From DASYGT01 sp035999365 (lineage in GTDB: Bacteria; Actinomycetota; Actinomycetes; Mycobacteriales; Jatrophihabitantaceae): a DNA stretch of 64,000 bases. A program made the translations under genes and the position numbers. Of the stretch, positions 44,798 to 55,315 are shown piece after piece. The notes below the pieces were generated by a model that was given only the letters and a program-made list of their open reading frames with translations, ran no database searches and was not told the origin of the DNA. Numbering within the stretch: position 1 is the first letter of the stretch; each line of letters starts with the position of its first letter. The stretch is from positions 5,593-69,592 of the forward strand of contig DASYGT010000053.1 in assembly GCA_035999365.1 (NCBI GenBank). Reading direction: 5' to 3'.

Positions 44798-45730
44798 TCA
44801 GGAGCTCGGTGAGATGTGCACCTCGCCGTGCGCGTCGGCGCAGTCGTCGGCCAGATGCGTCGGCGCGTCCGCGTGGTCGGCCTGCAGGGTCACATGGCTT
44901 ATGCCGTAGCCGCGCGCGAGCAACTCCCGCAGTCGGCCACTGACCTCGTGGCAATCGAATGGGGGCTGCACGAGCACATGCGCAGACACAGCCGGCTCCC
45001 CCGGCCCGATCTGCCAGATGTGCAGGTCGTGCACCTCGCGCACGCCCTCGATGGCGGCCAATGCCGTGCCGAGCAGGTGAGGGTCGAGTCCGGGAGGGGC
45101 TGCCTCAAGGAACACCCGTCCGGCGGCCCGCACCAGGCTGCCCCCCGTCCAGGCCATCAGCGCGGCGACGCAGAGCGACGCGATCGCGTCGGCCCGCGAC
45201 CAGCCGGACAGCAGGATCACGAGTCCCGCGACGAAGGTGGCCGCGAATGCCCACACATCCGTCACCAGGTGCGCGACCGCCCCGCGGACGTTCAGGCTGG
45301 TGCGATCGGCCCGCGTGACCAGCATCGTCGCGGCGAGGTTGACCACCAGGCCGACGAGCGCCACCACGGTCACCACTCCCCCGGCAACGTCGCCCGGATG
45401 CAGCAGTCGCCGGATCGATTCCACCGTGAACCAGACGGCCAGCAGTATCAAGGTGATGCCATTCGCCTGGCCGGAGAGCGCGTCGACCCGCACGTATCCG
45501 TAGGTGTAGGCCCCCTGTGCCGGACGCCGCGCGATGCGCGCGGCGATCACGACAATCCCGAGAGCGACCGCGTCGGTGAGCATGTGCCCGGCATCGCTGA
45601 TCAGGACGAGCGAGTGGGCGAGCAGGCCGGCGACTATCTCGGCAGCCATGAAGGCGACGATCAGTGCAAGGGCACCGAGCAACCAGCGGCGGTCTGCGTC
45701 GCGGCCTGGGTGATGCGCGTGGTCGTGCAC
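44798..45730 (-). CDS. Cation diffusion facilitator (CzcD-type) exporter
   Basis: 310 residues. A His-rich N-terminus (MHDHAHH), six membrane helices, LISDAGHMLTDAVAL in TM2, and AHLVTDVWAFAATF in TM5 give the HxxxD-type metal site. The cytoplasmic domain ends in a His/Asp-rich tail (ADHADAPTH, DAHGEVH). It exports Zn2+, Co2+ or Cd2+ in exchange for protons. The GTG start has its ribosome site unusually close. Confidence 0.9.
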   Translation of the reverse strand: MHDHAHHPGRDADRRWLLGALALIVAFMAAEIVAGLLAHSLVLISDAGHMLTDAVALGIVVIAARIARRPAQGAYTYGYVRVDALSGQANGITLILLAVWFTVESIRRLLHPGDVAGGVVTVVALVGLVVNLAATMLVTRADRTSLNVRGAVAHLVTDVWAFAATFVAGLVILLSGWSRADAIASLCVAALMAWTGGSLVRAAGRVFLEAAPPGLDPHLLGTALAAIEGVREVHDLHIWQIGPGEPAVSAHVLVQPPFDCHEVSGRLRELLARGYGISHVTLQADHADAPTHLADDCADAHGEVHISPSS

Positions 45731-45776
45731 CCCTCCAGGGTCACATAACCCGGCACGGATGGCTCACTCCGTCCGG

Positions 45777-47222
<1,446 letters not shown>

Positions 47223-47258
47223 CTACCCGCGAGAGGCTGGACGCGGACGCCCTGCGGC

Positions 47259-47264
47259 TACGGT
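47259..47264 (+). promoter_or_regulatory. -10 element for leaderless HAD transcript
   Basis: TACGGT, six bases, then GTG at 47271, where homology to the HAD family begins. No Shine-Dalgarno sequence. Confidence 0.5.
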
Positions 47265-47270
47265 GATCCG

Positions 47271-47735
47271 GTGCTGGCCGTATTCGATATCGACGGGGTC
47301 GTCGCCGACGTCCGTCATCGACTGCACCACCTGGATCCGCCGAAGTCCTGGCACGAGTTCTTCGCCTCAGCTGAAGACGACACCTTGCTCCCCCAGGGCG
47401 CGCAGCTCGTCGCCGACCTCGCGGGCGAGCACGAGATCGTGTGGCTGACCGGCCGGCCCGAATGGTTGCGCGAGACGACTGCCGAGTGGCTCCGCGTACA
47501 CGGCTTGCCCGGCACCGAGCTGTACCTGCGCCCGAATCGGGACTACCGCCCCGCGCGCCTCTACAAGCGCGATGTCCTCACGGCACTGAAGCCTCGCGGC
47601 ATCGCCGCATTCATCGACGACGACGACGAAGTGATCGACACCGCACTCCGCGCCGGCTTCCCTGCCGTCCTGGCCGACTGGGTGCCACGCAATGCCACCC
47701 TGCGCAACGCGCAGGAGCGCCTCGGCCGCACGTGA
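47271..47735 (+). CDS. HAD-superfamily phosphatase
   Basis: 154 residues. FDIDGVVADVRHRL supplies the nucleophilic Asp (DxD), WLTGRPEWLRE motif II (Thr), Lys in YKRDVL, and FIDDDDEVI motif IV. There is a short cap, like polynucleotide-kinase 3'-phosphatase domains. Start chosen by the leaderless -10. The substrate may be a nucleotide or RNA end, but this is open. Confidence 0.85.
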   Translation: MLAVFDIDGVVADVRHRLHHLDPPKSWHEFFASAEDDTLLPQGAQLVADLAGEHEIVWLTGRPEWLRETTAEWLRVHGLPGTELYLRPNRDYRPARLYKRDVLTALKPRGIAAFIDDDDEVIDTALRAGFPAVLADWVPRNATLRNAQERLGRT

Positions 47736-47753
47736 CCTGCCGCTTGGGGCAGG
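47736..47753 (+). terminator. Hairpin after HAD gene
   Basis: CCTGCC and GGCAGG separated by six bases, directly after the stop codon. It lacks a T-run but is followed by an AT-rich region. Confidence 0.4.
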
Positions 47754-47917
47754 CCAGTTGATTACAGCACGATAACAATTAACAGAAACCACACACGGGA
47801 TGTCCCGTTACGTCCGAATCCGGGACCAAGGTCCGCGCGAGCCTGCTGGACAAGATGTTCTGGGCGCGCACAATCATGTGAGATACGTAATACCGGAAGC
47901 GATTACAGGACACCGTG

Positions 47918-48169
47918 ATGACGATGCAGGATTCGCCGGACACCCCGGCCCGCCCCATGTGCTGGCACACCCCGCCATGCCCCGACGTCGACGCCCCCGA
48001 CCGCGACGCCGCGCATGTGGTCTCGGCCCATCCCGAACAGGGGTGGAGCCTGTTGTGCAACGGCATCGTGCTGTTCGAGGACTTCGGCGAGTTGCTCCCC
48101 GACGGTCAGAGCTGCGCCGCGCGCCGTCATGAGCTGCTCATGGCCTCGCCGCACCGCCGCGCAAGCTGA
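47918..48169 (+). CDS. DUF5999-family small protein
   Basis: 83 residues from the ATG at 47918, 7 nt after AGGA; GTG 47915 and ATG 47924 are possible. MCWHTPPCPDVDAPDRDAAHVV followed (after a short break) by HPEQGWSLLCNGIVLFEDFGELLPDG matches small actinobacterial proteins common in Streptomyces, with four conserved Cys/His positions at the N-terminus. Function unknown. An AT-rich stretch at about 47758-47915 precedes it. Confidence 0.75.
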   Translation: MTMQDSPDTPARPMCWHTPPCPDVDAPDRDAAHVVSAHPEQGWSLLCNGIVLFEDFGELLPDGQSCAARRHELLMASPHRRAS

Positions 48170-48179
48170 GCCGAAAACC

Positions 48180-48215
48180 GATTCATCCGATGAATCTCTG
48201 ACGGCTGCCCGTCAG
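48180..48215. terminator. Twin hairpins between convergent genes
   Basis: GATTCAT-ccg-ATGAATC (48180-48196) and CTGACGG-ctgc-CCGTCAG (48198-48215) are two perfect 7-bp stem-loops in line. They separate the DUF5999 gene from the AidB-like gene and probably end transcription from both sides. Confidence 0.5.
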
Positions 48216-49843
48216 CCGACCAGCTCGGCACGCGCCAGGATGGTACTGGTGTCGATTCCTGCCGGAAGTGTGCCGAAGGCGATCCCCCAATCGCCGCCCA
48301 GGCGCGAGGCGACGAACGCCTCCGCGACGGCAGGCGCCCCGTGCCGCAGCAACAGCGAACCCTGCAGTAGCAGCGCCATGTGTTCCACGATCCGCCGCGC
48401 GCGGTACGCAAGGGAGTCTGCGTCGGACAGCTCCTTGCGCAGCAGCGCGAGCGCGTCGTCGTAGCGCGGATCGCTGCCGCCGGCAAGGTCGAGTTCGGTG
48501 AAGAAGGCCTCGATCGTCTCCGGCTCCTTGGCCAGGGCGCGAAGCGTGTCGAGAGCCGCGACGTTGCCGGAGCCCTCCCAGATGGACACGAGTGGCGCCT
48601 CGCGATAGAGCCGCGGCATTCCGGAGTCTTCGATGTAGCCGTTGCCGCCCAGGCACTCGAGGGCTTCGGCCACATGTGTCGAGAGGCGTTTGCAGAGCCA
48701 GTACTTCGTCACCGCGAGGCCGACCCGCCGCACCGCTGCCTCATGGGCATCGCCGCCGATAGCGCGGTCGACGGCCCCGGCCAGTCGCAACACGACTGTG
48801 GTCGCCGCCTCGGAGTCGACGGCAAGGTCGGCGAGCACGTTGATCATCGCCGGCTGGTCGATGAGTCGCTTGCCGAATGCCGATCGATGCGTGGCATGGT
48901 GCAGCGCGGTGGCCAGCCCGACCCGCATTCCCCCAGCGGCCATCAGCGCGCAGTCCAGGCGCGTCATGTTGACCATCTCGATGATCGTTCGGACGCCTCG
49001 GCCCTCGTCACCGATCAGCCATCCGACGGCGTCCTCGTACTCGACCTCCGAGGACGCATTGGACTTGTTGCCGAGCTTGTCCTTGAGTCGCTGGAGGTAC
49101 ATCGCGTTCGGTACGCCGTCGGGCAGTACCCGCGGCACGAGGAAGCACGACAGCCCATGAGGGGTTTGCGCAAGGGTGAGGAACAGGTCCGACATCGGTG
49201 CGGAGGTGAACCACTTGTGGCCGGTGAGCCGGTAGGTGCCGTCAGCCTGGGGCACGGCGCGCGTCGTATTGGCGCGCACGTCTGACCCACCCTGCTTCTC
49301 CGTCATCGACATTCCGGCGATCAGGGCGCGCTTGCTCAGCGGTGCTCGCAGGCCCGGGTCGTACTCCCGCCGGGTCAGCAGCGGTTCGTACTGAGCGGCG
49401 ATGTCCGGCGTCGCGCGCAATGCGGGCACGACCGCGTAGGTCATCGAGATGGGGCACAGGTGCCCGGCGTCGGCCGCGCCCCACGCAATCATCTTGCCGG
49501 CGCGCGCGACATGCGCCCCGGCTCGATCGTCGGCCCACGGTGCCGCGTGCAGTCCGTGCTCGACAGCAACGGTCATCAGCTGGTGGTACTGCGGCAGGTA
49601 CTCGACCTCGTCTATGCGATTGCCGTAGCGGTCGTGCGTGTGGAGTACGGGCGGGTGCTCATTCGCGAGTCGCCCCCATTGCTGGGCCGGGTCGCTGCCC
49701 GCGAGCAATCCGAGCTGGCGGATCTCCGCCTCCGCCCAGCCCGCGCCTTCCCGATGCAGCCCTTCGAGCAAGGCCGCATGCGTGGTGATGTCGTGGCCCA
49801 CGAGGGGCGGAACCTGGTTGGTGACCTCATGGGTGCGTGGCAT
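48212..49843 (-). CDS. AidB-like acyl-CoA dehydrogenase
   Basis: 543 residues, ATG at 49843 with AGGAG upstream. The larger N-terminal domain (HAAPWADDR), AGMSMTEKQGGSDVRANTT, and C-terminal GGNGYIEDSGMPRLYREAPLVSIWEGSGNV, read in pieces, place it in the AidB branch rather than chain-shortening FadE enzymes. AidB binds DNA and is linked to alkylation protection in E. coli; actinobacterial members may be dehydrogenases. Its start overlaps the end of a TetR gene by 17 nt, so both are co-transcribed. Confidence 0.87.
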   Translation of the reverse strand: MPRTHEVTNQVPPLVGHDITTHAALLEGLHREGAGWAEAEIRQLGLLAGSDPAQQWGRLANEHPPVLHTHDRYGNRIDEVEYLPQYHQLMTVAVEHGLHAAPWADDRAGAHVARAGKMIAWGAADAGHLCPISMTYAVVPALRATPDIAAQYEPLLTRREYDPGLRAPLSKRALIAGMSMTEKQGGSDVRANTTRAVPQADGTYRLTGHKWFTSAPMSDLFLTLAQTPHGLSCFLVPRVLPDGVPNAMYLQRLKDKLGNKSNASSEVEYEDAVGWLIGDEGRGVRTIIEMVNMTRLDCALMAAGGMRVGLATALHHATHRSAFGKRLIDQPAMINVLADLAVDSEAATTVVLRLAGAVDRAIGGDAHEAAVRRVGLAVTKYWLCKRLSTHVAEALECLGGNGYIEDSGMPRLYREAPLVSIWEGSGNVAALDTLRALAKEPETIEAFFTELDLAGGSDPRYDDALALLRKELSDADSLAYRARRIVEHMALLLQGSLLLRHGAPAVAEAFVASRLGGDWGIAFGTLPAGIDTSTILARAELVG

Positions 49844-50438
49844 CGGCTGCTCCTAGCGCGCGGTGGGCGAATCGGATGAGAGTCGGCAGGGTGTCGCAAT
49901 CCTCGGTGCCGGTGGCGAGCGGACCGACAAGCGCCTCGCCGATGGCGCCGACCAGTGCTGCGGCGACCAGTGGTGCGTTCTGCGCGGGCAACTGGCCCGC
50001 GACCATCCCGTCGGAAACGGCGGCGGCAACGATGTCGCGGAACGCTGTCCGAAACTGCAGCCGCAGTTCGTCGACACGTGGTTCGACCGGCTCGGCGAGC
50101 AGAGCGTAGGCCAGCCGTGGCGACTTCAGGGCGCGTCCGGCAAAGGTCTCGATGAGTGCACTGATCTTGTTGATCGCATCCGGTTCAGCCTCGACCGCGC
50201 TGCGCACGGCGGCGACCTCGCGACCGACCACGACACGGAACACCTCGGCAGCGAGATCGCTCTTGTTGTCGAAGTAGCGGTAGACCGTGCCCGCGGCGAC
50301 GCCTGCCCGTCCCGCGACAGCGGCGATCGAACAGCCGGCGTAGCCCCGCGTGGCGAGCAGGTCGACGGCCGCGGCGATCAGCGCGTCGCGCTGGGAGTCG
50401 AGGCGAGCCTGGACGGCTGGGGTACGGCGGTACGGCAC
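49827..50438 (-). CDS. TetR-family regulator of the AidB-like gene
   Basis: 203 residues from a GTG. HTH region YAGCSIAAVAGRAGVAAGTVYRYF, then a helical domain with SPRLAYALLAEPVEPRVDELR typical of the TetR_C group near acyl-CoA genes. First gene of a two-gene operon with aidB-like. The perfect palindrome TGAATCATGATTCA starts 9 bp before its start codon, indicating autorepression. An acyl-CoA ligand is plausible. Confidence 0.88.
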   Translation of the reverse strand: MPYRRTPAVQARLDSQRDALIAAAVDLLATRGYAGCSIAAVAGRAGVAAGTVYRYFDNKSDLAAEVFRVVVGREVAAVRSAVEAEPDAINKISALIETFAGRALKSPRLAYALLAEPVEPRVDELRLQFRTAFRDIVAAAVSDGMVAGQLPAQNAPLVAAALVGAIGEALVGPLATGTEDCDTLPTLIRFAHRALGAADATHP

Positions 50439-50446
50439 ACAACTAA

Positions 50447-50460
50447 TGAATCATGATTCA
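50447..50460. promoter_or_regulatory. TetR autoregulatory operator
   Basis: TGAATCATGATTCA, a perfect 14-bp palindrome, lies immediately upstream of the TetR start and downstream of the Fur-family gene end. Confidence 0.65.
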
Positions 50461-50476
50461 CTACTTGACGCAAGCC

Positions 50477-50878
50477 TCATGCCCCACAGGATCCGCACGT
50501 ACCGAACAGTTCCACAGTGTGATCGACGGCGGTGTAGCCGCGATCCTCGGCAACCTGCCGCGCCCAGCGTTCGATCGCTGCCCCCTCCACCTCTTCGGCG
50601 CGTCCGCAGGACCGGCAGACGAGGTGGTGATGATGCGTGCTGCCCGGACCACCGCAGTAGCGGTACGTCGTCTCTCCCTCTGGGGTGTGGATGACGTCCA
50701 CCCGGCCGTCCTCGGCGAAGGCCTGCAGATGGCGGTACACCGTCGAGAGCCCCACGTTGGATCCGTCGGCGCGAAGCGTGGCATACACGTCTTGCGCACT
50801 GCGAAACCCCTCGGCCGAGCGCAGGGCGCCCTCGACGGCGTCGCCCTGCCTCGTCGCGCGATGCCGACTGGCTGCCAT
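50477..50878 (-). CDS. Fur-family regulator (Zur/FurB-like)
   Basis: 133 residues from the ATG at 50878 (a GTG at 50884 adds two residues). Winged helix (FRSAQDVYATLRADGSNVGLSTVYRHLQAF) and dimerisation domain with THHHHLVCRSCGR and CGSCG, giving regulatory and structural zinc sites. The extra His run and Cys pairs favour Zur. TAGGCT lies six bases before the ATG, and a perfect palindrome is next to that hexamer. The window has a CDF exporter but no obvious zinc importer. Confidence 0.88.
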   Translation of the reverse strand: MAASRHRATRQGDAVEGALRSAEGFRSAQDVYATLRADGSNVGLSTVYRHLQAFAEDGRVDVIHTPEGETTYRYCGGPGSTHHHHLVCRSCGRAEEVEGAAIERWARQVAEDRGYTAVDHTVELFGTCGSCGA

Positions 50879-50884
50879 GATCAC

Positions 50885-50890
50885 AGCCTA
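50885..50890 (-). promoter_or_regulatory. -10 element for leaderless fur/zur transcript
   Basis: Minus-strand TAGGCT, six bases, then ATG at 50878. Confidence 0.5.
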
Positions 50891-50892
50891 CC

Positions 50893-50905
50893 GGGAATCA
50901 TTCCC
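50893..50905. promoter_or_regulatory. Fur/Zur-like autoregulatory box
   Basis: GGGAATCATTCCC is a 13-bp perfect palindrome 2 bp upstream of the -10. Its AATCATT/AATGATT core is that of actinobacterial Zur boxes (TGAAAATGATTTTCA type). Binding would occlude the promoter. Confidence 0.6.
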
Positions 50906-50907
50906 AG

Positions 50908-53778
50908 TCAGGCGTACTCGGACACCGGCGGGCAGGCGCACACCAGGTTCCGGTCGCCGTACGCACCGTCGATCCGGCGGACCGGGGGCCAGTACTTGGC
51001 CGCGGCATCCACGCCCGCCGGATAGGCCGCCTCGGCGCGGGTGTACGGACGCTCCCACGGCCCGGTGAGCATCGCGGCAGTGTGTGGCGCGTTCCTGAGC
51101 GGATTGTCGGTGGCCGGCCACTCCCCTGCACCAACGCGATCGATCTCGGCCTTGATCGCGATCATCGCCGCCACGAAGCGGTCGAGTTCGTGCAGGTCCT
51201 CGGACTCGGTGGGCTCGACCATCAACGTGCCCGCGACCGGAAACGACATCGTCGGGGCGTGGAAGCCGTAGTCGATCAGCCGCTTCGCGACGTCGTCGAC
51301 GGTGATGCCGGTCGCCTTGGTGATCGGACGCAGGTCGAGGATGCATTCGTGCGCGACCAGGCCGTTCGCGCCTGTGTAGAGCACCGGGAAATGCCGGCCG
51401 AGTCGCGCCGCGAGATAGTTCGCCGAGAGGATCGCCGCACCCGTCGCCGCCGTGAGGCCGTCGCCGCCCATCATCCGGATGTAGGCCCAAGTGATCGGCA
51501 GTATCGAAGCCGATCCCCATGGCGCCGCGGCGATGGCGCCGGAGCCCGTCGCCGGGCCGGCTGCCGGCTGAAGCGGGTGGTTCGGCAGGTACGGCGCGAG
51601 GTGGGCCCGAACGCCGATCGGTCCCACACCCGGGCCTCCGCCGCCGTGCGGTATGCAGAAGGTCTTGTGCAGGTTGAGGTGTGACACATCGGCGCCGAAG
51701 GTGCCCGGACGGGCCAGGCCGACCATCGCGTTCAGGTTGGCCCCGTCGATGTACACCTGTCCCCCGGCGTCGTGGACGAGACCACACACCTCCCCGATGT
51801 GATCCTCGAACACACCGTGCGTCGACGGGTAGGTGACCATGACGGCAGCGAGCTCGTCAGCGTGCTCGGCGATCTTTGCGCGCAGGTCGTCGAGGTCGAT
51901 CTCACCCTGCTCGCCGCCGGTCTTGACGACGACGACACGCAAGCCTGCCATCACGGCGCTGGCCGCGTTCGTGCCGTGGGCGCTCGCCGGGATCAGGCAT
52001 ACGGTCCGTGCGTCGTCACCCCGCGCGACGTGGTACTTGCGGATCGCGAGCAACCCGGCGAACTCCCCCTGCGAACCCGCGTTCGGCTGCAGCGAGACGG
52101 CGTCGTAGCCGGTGATGTCGGCGAGCCACGTCTCCAGGTCAGTGAACAACTCGCGGTAGCCGGCGAACTGCTCGGCGGGGGCGAAGGGATGGATGTCGGC
52201 GAAACCGGGGTTGGTCACCGGCTCCATCTCGGTCGTGGCGTTGAGCTTCATCGTGCATGAGCCGAGCGGGATCATCCCTCGGTCGAGCGCATAGTCGCGA
52301 TCGGCCAGGCGGCGCAGATAGCGGAGCATCGCCGTTTCCGATCGGTGCGAGGAGAACACCGGATGACTCAGGTACGGCGTCCGCCGGCGCAGCGGGGTCG
52401 GCATCTCGAACGGCCCGTCCAAGCGATCGACGTCCGCAGTCTCGAGGGTCGATCCACACGCGGCCCACACCGCCACGATGTGCTCGCGCCGGGTGACCTC
52501 GTCGCACGAGATCGTGACGGTGTCCGCGTCGACCTGCCAGATGTTGACGCCCCCCACGCGGGCGGCCGCCACGACAGCTGCCGCGCGTCCCGGTACACGC
52601 ACCGTGACCGTGTCGAAGAAGGCCGTGTCGTCGACGTGCACGTCCGATTCGCGAAGGCCGGCAGCGAGGGTTCCGGCGTAGCGGTGCGCCCGCTCGGCAA
52701 TGTCGTGGAGCCCCTCCGGGCCGTGGTACACCGCATACATACTGGCGATCACGGCCAGCAGTACCTGCGCCGTGCAGATGTTGCTCGTCGCCCGCTCGCG
52801 GCGGATGTGCTGCTCGCGTGTCTGCAACGCGAGCCGGTACGCGGGATTGCCGTCGGCGTCGACCGATACACCGACGAGGCGCCCCGGCAGCTGCCGTTCG
52901 AGCCCGGCGCGTGCGGCGAGGTATCCCGCATGCGGCCCGCCGAATCCCAGCGGAACGCCGAAGCGCTGCGTCGTTCCTGCCGCGACATCGACGCCGACGT
53001 CACCAGGGGCGGCGAGCATCGTCAGCGCGAGCAGATCCGCCGCCGCGACCACAAGAGCCCCGCGCGCATGCGCCGCCTCGACGATCGGGGCGAGATCGCG
53101 CACCGCTCCCGATGCGCCGGGATACTGCACGAGCACGCCGAATACGTCGACATCGGGAAGCGGCTCGGCCAGGTCGTGCACGAGGACCTTCAGGCCCAGC
53201 GGTGTCGCTCGGGTTCGGATCACATCGAGCGTCTGCGGGAACACGTCGGCATCGACGACGAAGGTGTCTCCCGCCGGAGCCGCACGGTGGGTCAGCGCCA
53301 TCGCCTCGGCGACTGCCGTCCCCTCGTCGAGCATCGATGCGCCCGCGATCGGCAGTGCGGTGAGATCCTCCACCATCGTCTGGAAGTTCAGCAGCGCCTC
53401 GAGGCGTCCTTGGCTGATCTCCGGCTGGTAGGGCGTGTAGGCGGTGTACCAGGCGGGGTTCTCGAGCACGTTCCGGCGAATGACCGCTGGCGTGATGGTG
53501 CCGTAGTAGCCGAGCCCGATCATCGAGGTGAGCACCTCGTTGCGATCGGCGAGTGCACGAAGGGCTGCGGCGGTCTCGGCCTCATTGGCGGCTGGTGGGA
53601 CGGCGAGCGCGAGCTTCTCGCGGATGCTGGCCGGGATCGCGTCGGCGAGCAGCGCATCCATGGACGGGTAGCCCACCGCCTCGAGCATCCGTTGCTGGTC
53701 TGCCTCGCTGCTGACCCCGATGTGGCGCGCAGCGAACGGCGTCGCGTGTTCGAGATCGCGCAGGGTCCGGTGGCTCAT
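50908..53778 (-). CDS. gcvP: Glycine dehydrogenase (decarboxylating), P-protein
   Basis: 956 residues from the ATG at 53778, the fused alpha-beta form. PLP-binding Lys in [16 protein letters not shown], and the N-terminal [18 protein letters not shown], are canonical. It decarboxylates glycine and transfers the aminomethyl group to lipoylated GcvH. A glycine riboswitch precedes it. gcvH lies 3 kb upstream in the same direction; gcvT and lpd are not in the window. Confidence 0.97.
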   Translation of the reverse strand: MSHRTLRDLEHATPFAARHIGVSSEADQQRMLEAVGYPSMDALLADAIPASIREKLALAVPPAANEAETAAALRALADRNEVLTSMIGLGYYGTITPAVIRRNVLENPAWYTAYTPYQPEISQGRLEALLNFQTMVEDLTALPIAGASMLDEGTAVAEAMALTHRAAPAGDTFVVDADVFPQTLDVIRTRATPLGLKVLVHDLAEPLPDVDVFGVLVQYPGASGAVRDLAPIVEAAHARGALVVAAADLLALTMLAAPGDVGVDVAAGTTQRFGVPLGFGGPHAGYLAARAGLERQLPGRLVGVSVDADGNPAYRLALQTREQHIRRERATSNICTAQVLLAVIASMYAVYHGPEGLHDIAERAHRYAGTLAAGLRESDVHVDDTAFFDTVTVRVPGRAAAVVAAARVGGVNIWQVDADTVTISCDEVTRREHIVAVWAACGSTLETADVDRLDGPFEMPTPLRRRTPYLSHPVFSSHRSETAMLRYLRRLADRDYALDRGMIPLGSCTMKLNATTEMEPVTNPGFADIHPFAPAEQFAGYRELFTDLETWLADITGYDAVSLQPNAGSQGEFAGLLAIRKYHVARGDDARTVCLIPASAHGTNAASAVMAGLRVVVVKTGGEQGEIDLDDLRAKIAEHADELAAVMVTYPSTHGVFEDHIGEVCGLVHDAGGQVYIDGANLNAMVGLARPGTFGADVSHLNLHKTFCIPHGGGGPGVGPIGVRAHLAPYLPNHPLQPAAGPATGSGAIAAAPWGSASILPITWAYIRMMGGDGLTAATGAAILSANYLAARLGRHFPVLYTGANGLVAHECILDLRPITKATGITVDDVAKRLIDYGFHAPTMSFPVAGTLMVEPTESEDLHELDRFVAAMIAIKAEIDRVGAGEWPATDNPLRNAPHTAAMLTGPWERPYTRAEAAYPAGVDAAAKYWPPVRRIDGAYGDRNLVCACPPVSEYA

Positions 53779-53847
53779 CCGGTCAACGCCCTTCGTCGAG
53801 GAGCAAGTCACGCACCTCGGGTGCGGGACTCCCCCTCTGTCGGACGG

Positions 53848-53966
53848 ACATCCTCCAGAGTGGCCTGACGCGCGCGGTTCCTTTGCCTGAGAGGTTCCGG
53901 GGAAGTTGCCCCTTCGGCGCTGTCTACGGCTGCGTTGCCGTGGCGACAGACTCTCCCGCGCGAGTT
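53848..53966 (-). ncRNA. Glycine riboswitch upstream of gcvP
   Basis: Read on the minus strand: GGGAGAG, then GCGCCGAAGGGGCAA, CTCTCAGGCAAAGGAACCG and ACTCTGGAG, which are the conserved elements of the glycine aptamer (P1, J3a/3b, P3). I see one complete aptamer, followed by about 70 nt leading to the gcvP start (53778). It probably turns gcvP on when glycine is abundant. Confidence 0.9.
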
Positions 53967-54002
53967 CTTGACGACCGGTGCCGACGGTACCAGCAGGTGC
54001 CC

Positions 54003-54569
54003 TCAGGCAGACGCCGAGCGCTGCTGACGTCGACGGGAAAGCTCATCGGAGGCTTGAGCTGGCATCGCGTCTTCGACAGATCCTCCGTCGGCGCGTTCGC
54101 CCGGGAGCTGGGCAAGGGAACCGACGAGCTCGCGGAGCGCCCCGCTCACGGCGATCCCGAAGACACCCTGGCCGCCGCGCAGCAGGTCGACGACCTCCTC
54201 GGACGAGGTGCATTCGTAGACGGTCGTGCCGTCGGACAGCAGGGTGATCCGGGCGAGGTCTTCGACGCCGCGCGCCCGCAGCGCGTCGACCGCGACCCGG
54301 ATGTTCTGCAGCGAGACGCCGGTGTCCAGCAGTCGTTTGACGACCTTCAGAACGAGGATGTCCTTGAACGAGTACAGGCGCTGCGTGCCCGAGCCCGACG
54401 CGGGGCGGATCGTCGGGACGACGAGCCCCGTGCGCGCCCAGTAGTCGAGCTGGCGATAGGTGATCCCGGCGGCATTGCACGCGGTAGGCCCGCGGTAGCC
54501 GATCAGTTCGTCACCGTGTCCCGGATCGGCGAACAGTGTGCCCTGCTCCGGATGGCGATAGTCGTCCAT
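54003..54569 (-). CDS. MerR-family regulator (Rv1830-like)
   Basis: 188 residues, ATG at 54569 with AGGAGG upstream. MerR HTH ([27 protein letters not shown], then [28 protein letters not shown]) and an effector-like C-terminal region ending in a basic SRRRQQR tail. In M. tuberculosis Rv1830 occupies the same position. It lies between gcvP and the DUF151 gene, in the same direction. Confidence 0.87.
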   Translation of the reverse strand: MDDYRHPEQGTLFADPGHGDELIGYRGPTACNAAGITYRQLDYWARTGLVVPTIRPASGSGTQRLYSFKDILVLKVVKRLLDTGVSLQNIRVAVDALRARGVEDLARITLLSDGTTVYECTSSEEVVDLLRGGQGVFGIAVSGALRELVGSLAQLPGERADGGSVEDAMPAQASDELSRRRQQRSASA

Positions 54570-54754
54570 CGTGCCTGCCTCCTGAGCAACAAGCCGGCGG
54601 GACCCGCGCTGTGAGAGGCGCGATCCGCGAGCGAATTTCACACTGGTGATTCGGTGCGGTTCCGACGGTAGGTGTGGCAGGTCAGCAGGTCAACGCGACG
54701 CGCCGACCGGTCTTAACCCTCAAGTCGAGGTCGAGGTCATTTCGGGTCGAAATT

Positions 54755-55225
54755 TCAGGCATCCGAGGCGAAATCATCCGGCGAGATCTGGTCGAGAAAC
54801 TCCCGGAATCGCTCGACCTCGTCCTCCTGCTCGTTCGGAATCTCGACACCCGCGGCGTCGAGCACGGCATCGGTGCCGAGAATCGCGACGTCGCAGCGCA
54901 GCGCCAGTGCGATCGCGTCCGACGGGCGCGCACTCACGGTGACCCCGCCGCTGAAACGCAGCTCGGCGTAGAAGATGTCATCGCGCATCTCGGTGATGTG
55001 CACCGCTTCCAGTCGCACGCCGAGAGCGGTGATCACGTCCCGCAGCAAGTCGTGGGTCAGCGGCCGCGCCGTCTGTACGCCCTGCTGCTGGAAGGCAATG
55101 GCCGACGCCTCGACGGCCCCGATCCAGATGGGCAGATAGCGGACGCCGTCCTCTTCACGCAGCAGGACCACGGGCTGGTTGGCCGGCAGCTCCACCCGAA
55201 CCCCGACGACGCGCATCGGATGCAC
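54755..55225 (-). CDS. Bifunctional nuclease family protein (DUF151, Rv1829-like)
   Basis: 156 residues from a GTG placed 5 nt after GGAGG (ATG at 55216 alternative). RVVGVRVELPANQPVVLLRE at the N-terminus, LPIWIGAVEASAIA, and RPSDAIALALR in the middle are DUF151 hallmarks. It is followed by an acidic C-terminus. The family has reported DNase/RNase activity in plants and archaea; bacterial roles are unclear. Confidence 0.9.
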   Translation of the reverse strand: MHPMRVVGVRVELPANQPVVLLREEDGVRYLPIWIGAVEASAIAFQQQGVQTARPLTHDLLRDVITALGVRLEAVHITEMRDDIFYAELRFSGGVTVSARPSDAIALALRCDVAILGTDAVLDAAGVEIPNEQEDEVERFREFLDQISPDDFASDA

Positions 55226-55315
55226 GACATCCTCCGTTACCGCAGACGAGTACTTGCCCTGACTCGCAGATCTCGACGCTACACGGTGGATATGGGTCGG
55301 CGGCCGCTCGACGGC

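Noticed and set aside
52345..53868. Plus-strand frame of 507 residues opposite gcvP
   Set aside because: It also covers the riboswitch antisense; an Arg-rich shadow frame.
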